DNA of 64,000 bases from Paramacrobiotus metropolitanus (taxonomy: Eukaryota > Tardigrada > Eutardigrada > Parachela > Macrobiotidae): the NCBI RefSeq assembly GCF_019649055.1, contig NW_026570261.1, positions 806,001-870,000 on the forward strand, given 5' to 3'. The notes beneath the pieces are model-generated. The model worked only from the letters and a program-made list of their open reading frames with translations. It searched no databases and was not told the DNA's origin. Of the stretch, positions 63,806 through 64,000 are shown piece by piece. Position numbers and translations under genes: made by a program. The stretch's first letter is position 1, and every line of letters begins with the position of its first letter.

Positions 63806-64000
63806 TCGGCTTCACTTGCAGTATAATCAAAAAAGCTAAAAGTACAGTAGTATGTGAATTCTGAACGGAGACTGAGCGCGCTCGTACAACGTTCGCCAGG
63901 CTGAGCCACTGAAACTTTCGACAAGTGCAGGGTAACAGTACAGTACTGTGGGTCTATGGGCATTGTTATCTGCTGCATGTTTCCGAGATAATGTTGTTTG

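Larger units (their letters stand above)
62151..64000. other. Upstream of the DIRS-like element; intergenic
   Basis: No supported gene. A 15-bp word ATATCGCGTGACAGC occurs twice (62541 and 62560). Terminal repeats of the DIRS-like element could not be identified. Confidence 0.4.

Overview
This is a metazoan genomic window. Genes have GT-AG introns (many of 50-120 bp), the flanks are AT-rich, class A GPCR genes are intronless and clustered, and transposons of several classes are present. CpG is not depleted. A small ecdysozoan such as a tardigrade would fit, but that is a guess from gene style and no marker proves it.

Layout. (1) 1 to about 25.2 kb: most of one giant Ty3/gypsy-type retroelement on the + strand, entered inside gag. 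It has gag with a CCHC knuckle, a protease, RT-RNase H, and a DD35E integrase with a basic AT-hook tail. Then come about 13 kb of extra coding sequence: a 2,586-aa modular helical protein, a 643-aa protein, a 704-aa protein with a CxxC-CxxC motif, and two small ORFs. Gag-pol is broken by a stop and several frame changes, while the extra ORFs are open. Short hairpins with an ACACA-type loop and covarying arms are scattered through coding and non-coding parts. Splice-acceptor-like sites precede three of the extra ORFs. (2) 25.3-32.3 kb: a tRNA-like Pol III unit, foldback elements and a hand-built two-exon gene for a 74-aa secreted peptide. (3) 32.4-38.4 kb: two orphan class A GPCR genes. (4) 38.9-41.2 kb: a long-TIR DNA element with an 8-bp target duplication, next to a repeat carrying a restriction-like endonuclease ORF. 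(5) 42.9-51.8 kb: a complete 12-exon SDHA gene on the - strand, its introns loaded with MITEs and foldbacks. (6) 52.3-54.0 kb: a third GPCR copy, now a pseudogene, on a segmental duplication of the second. (7) 54.1-55.5 kb: GC-rich exons of an unrecognised gene. (8) 58.2-62.15 kb: a decayed DIRS-like tyrosine-recombinase retrotransposon on the - strand. (9) The rest is AT-rich intergenic DNA with dispersed repeats.

How it fits together. SDHA is the only conserved housekeeping gene recognised. The GPCRs form a small family shaped by duplication, gene conversion and frameshifts. The most unusual object is the giant retroelement. Its hairpin family covaries at synonymous third positions and occurs in two reading frames and in non-coding DNA, which points to a nucleic-acid-level function not explained by the usual LTR-retrotransposon parts.
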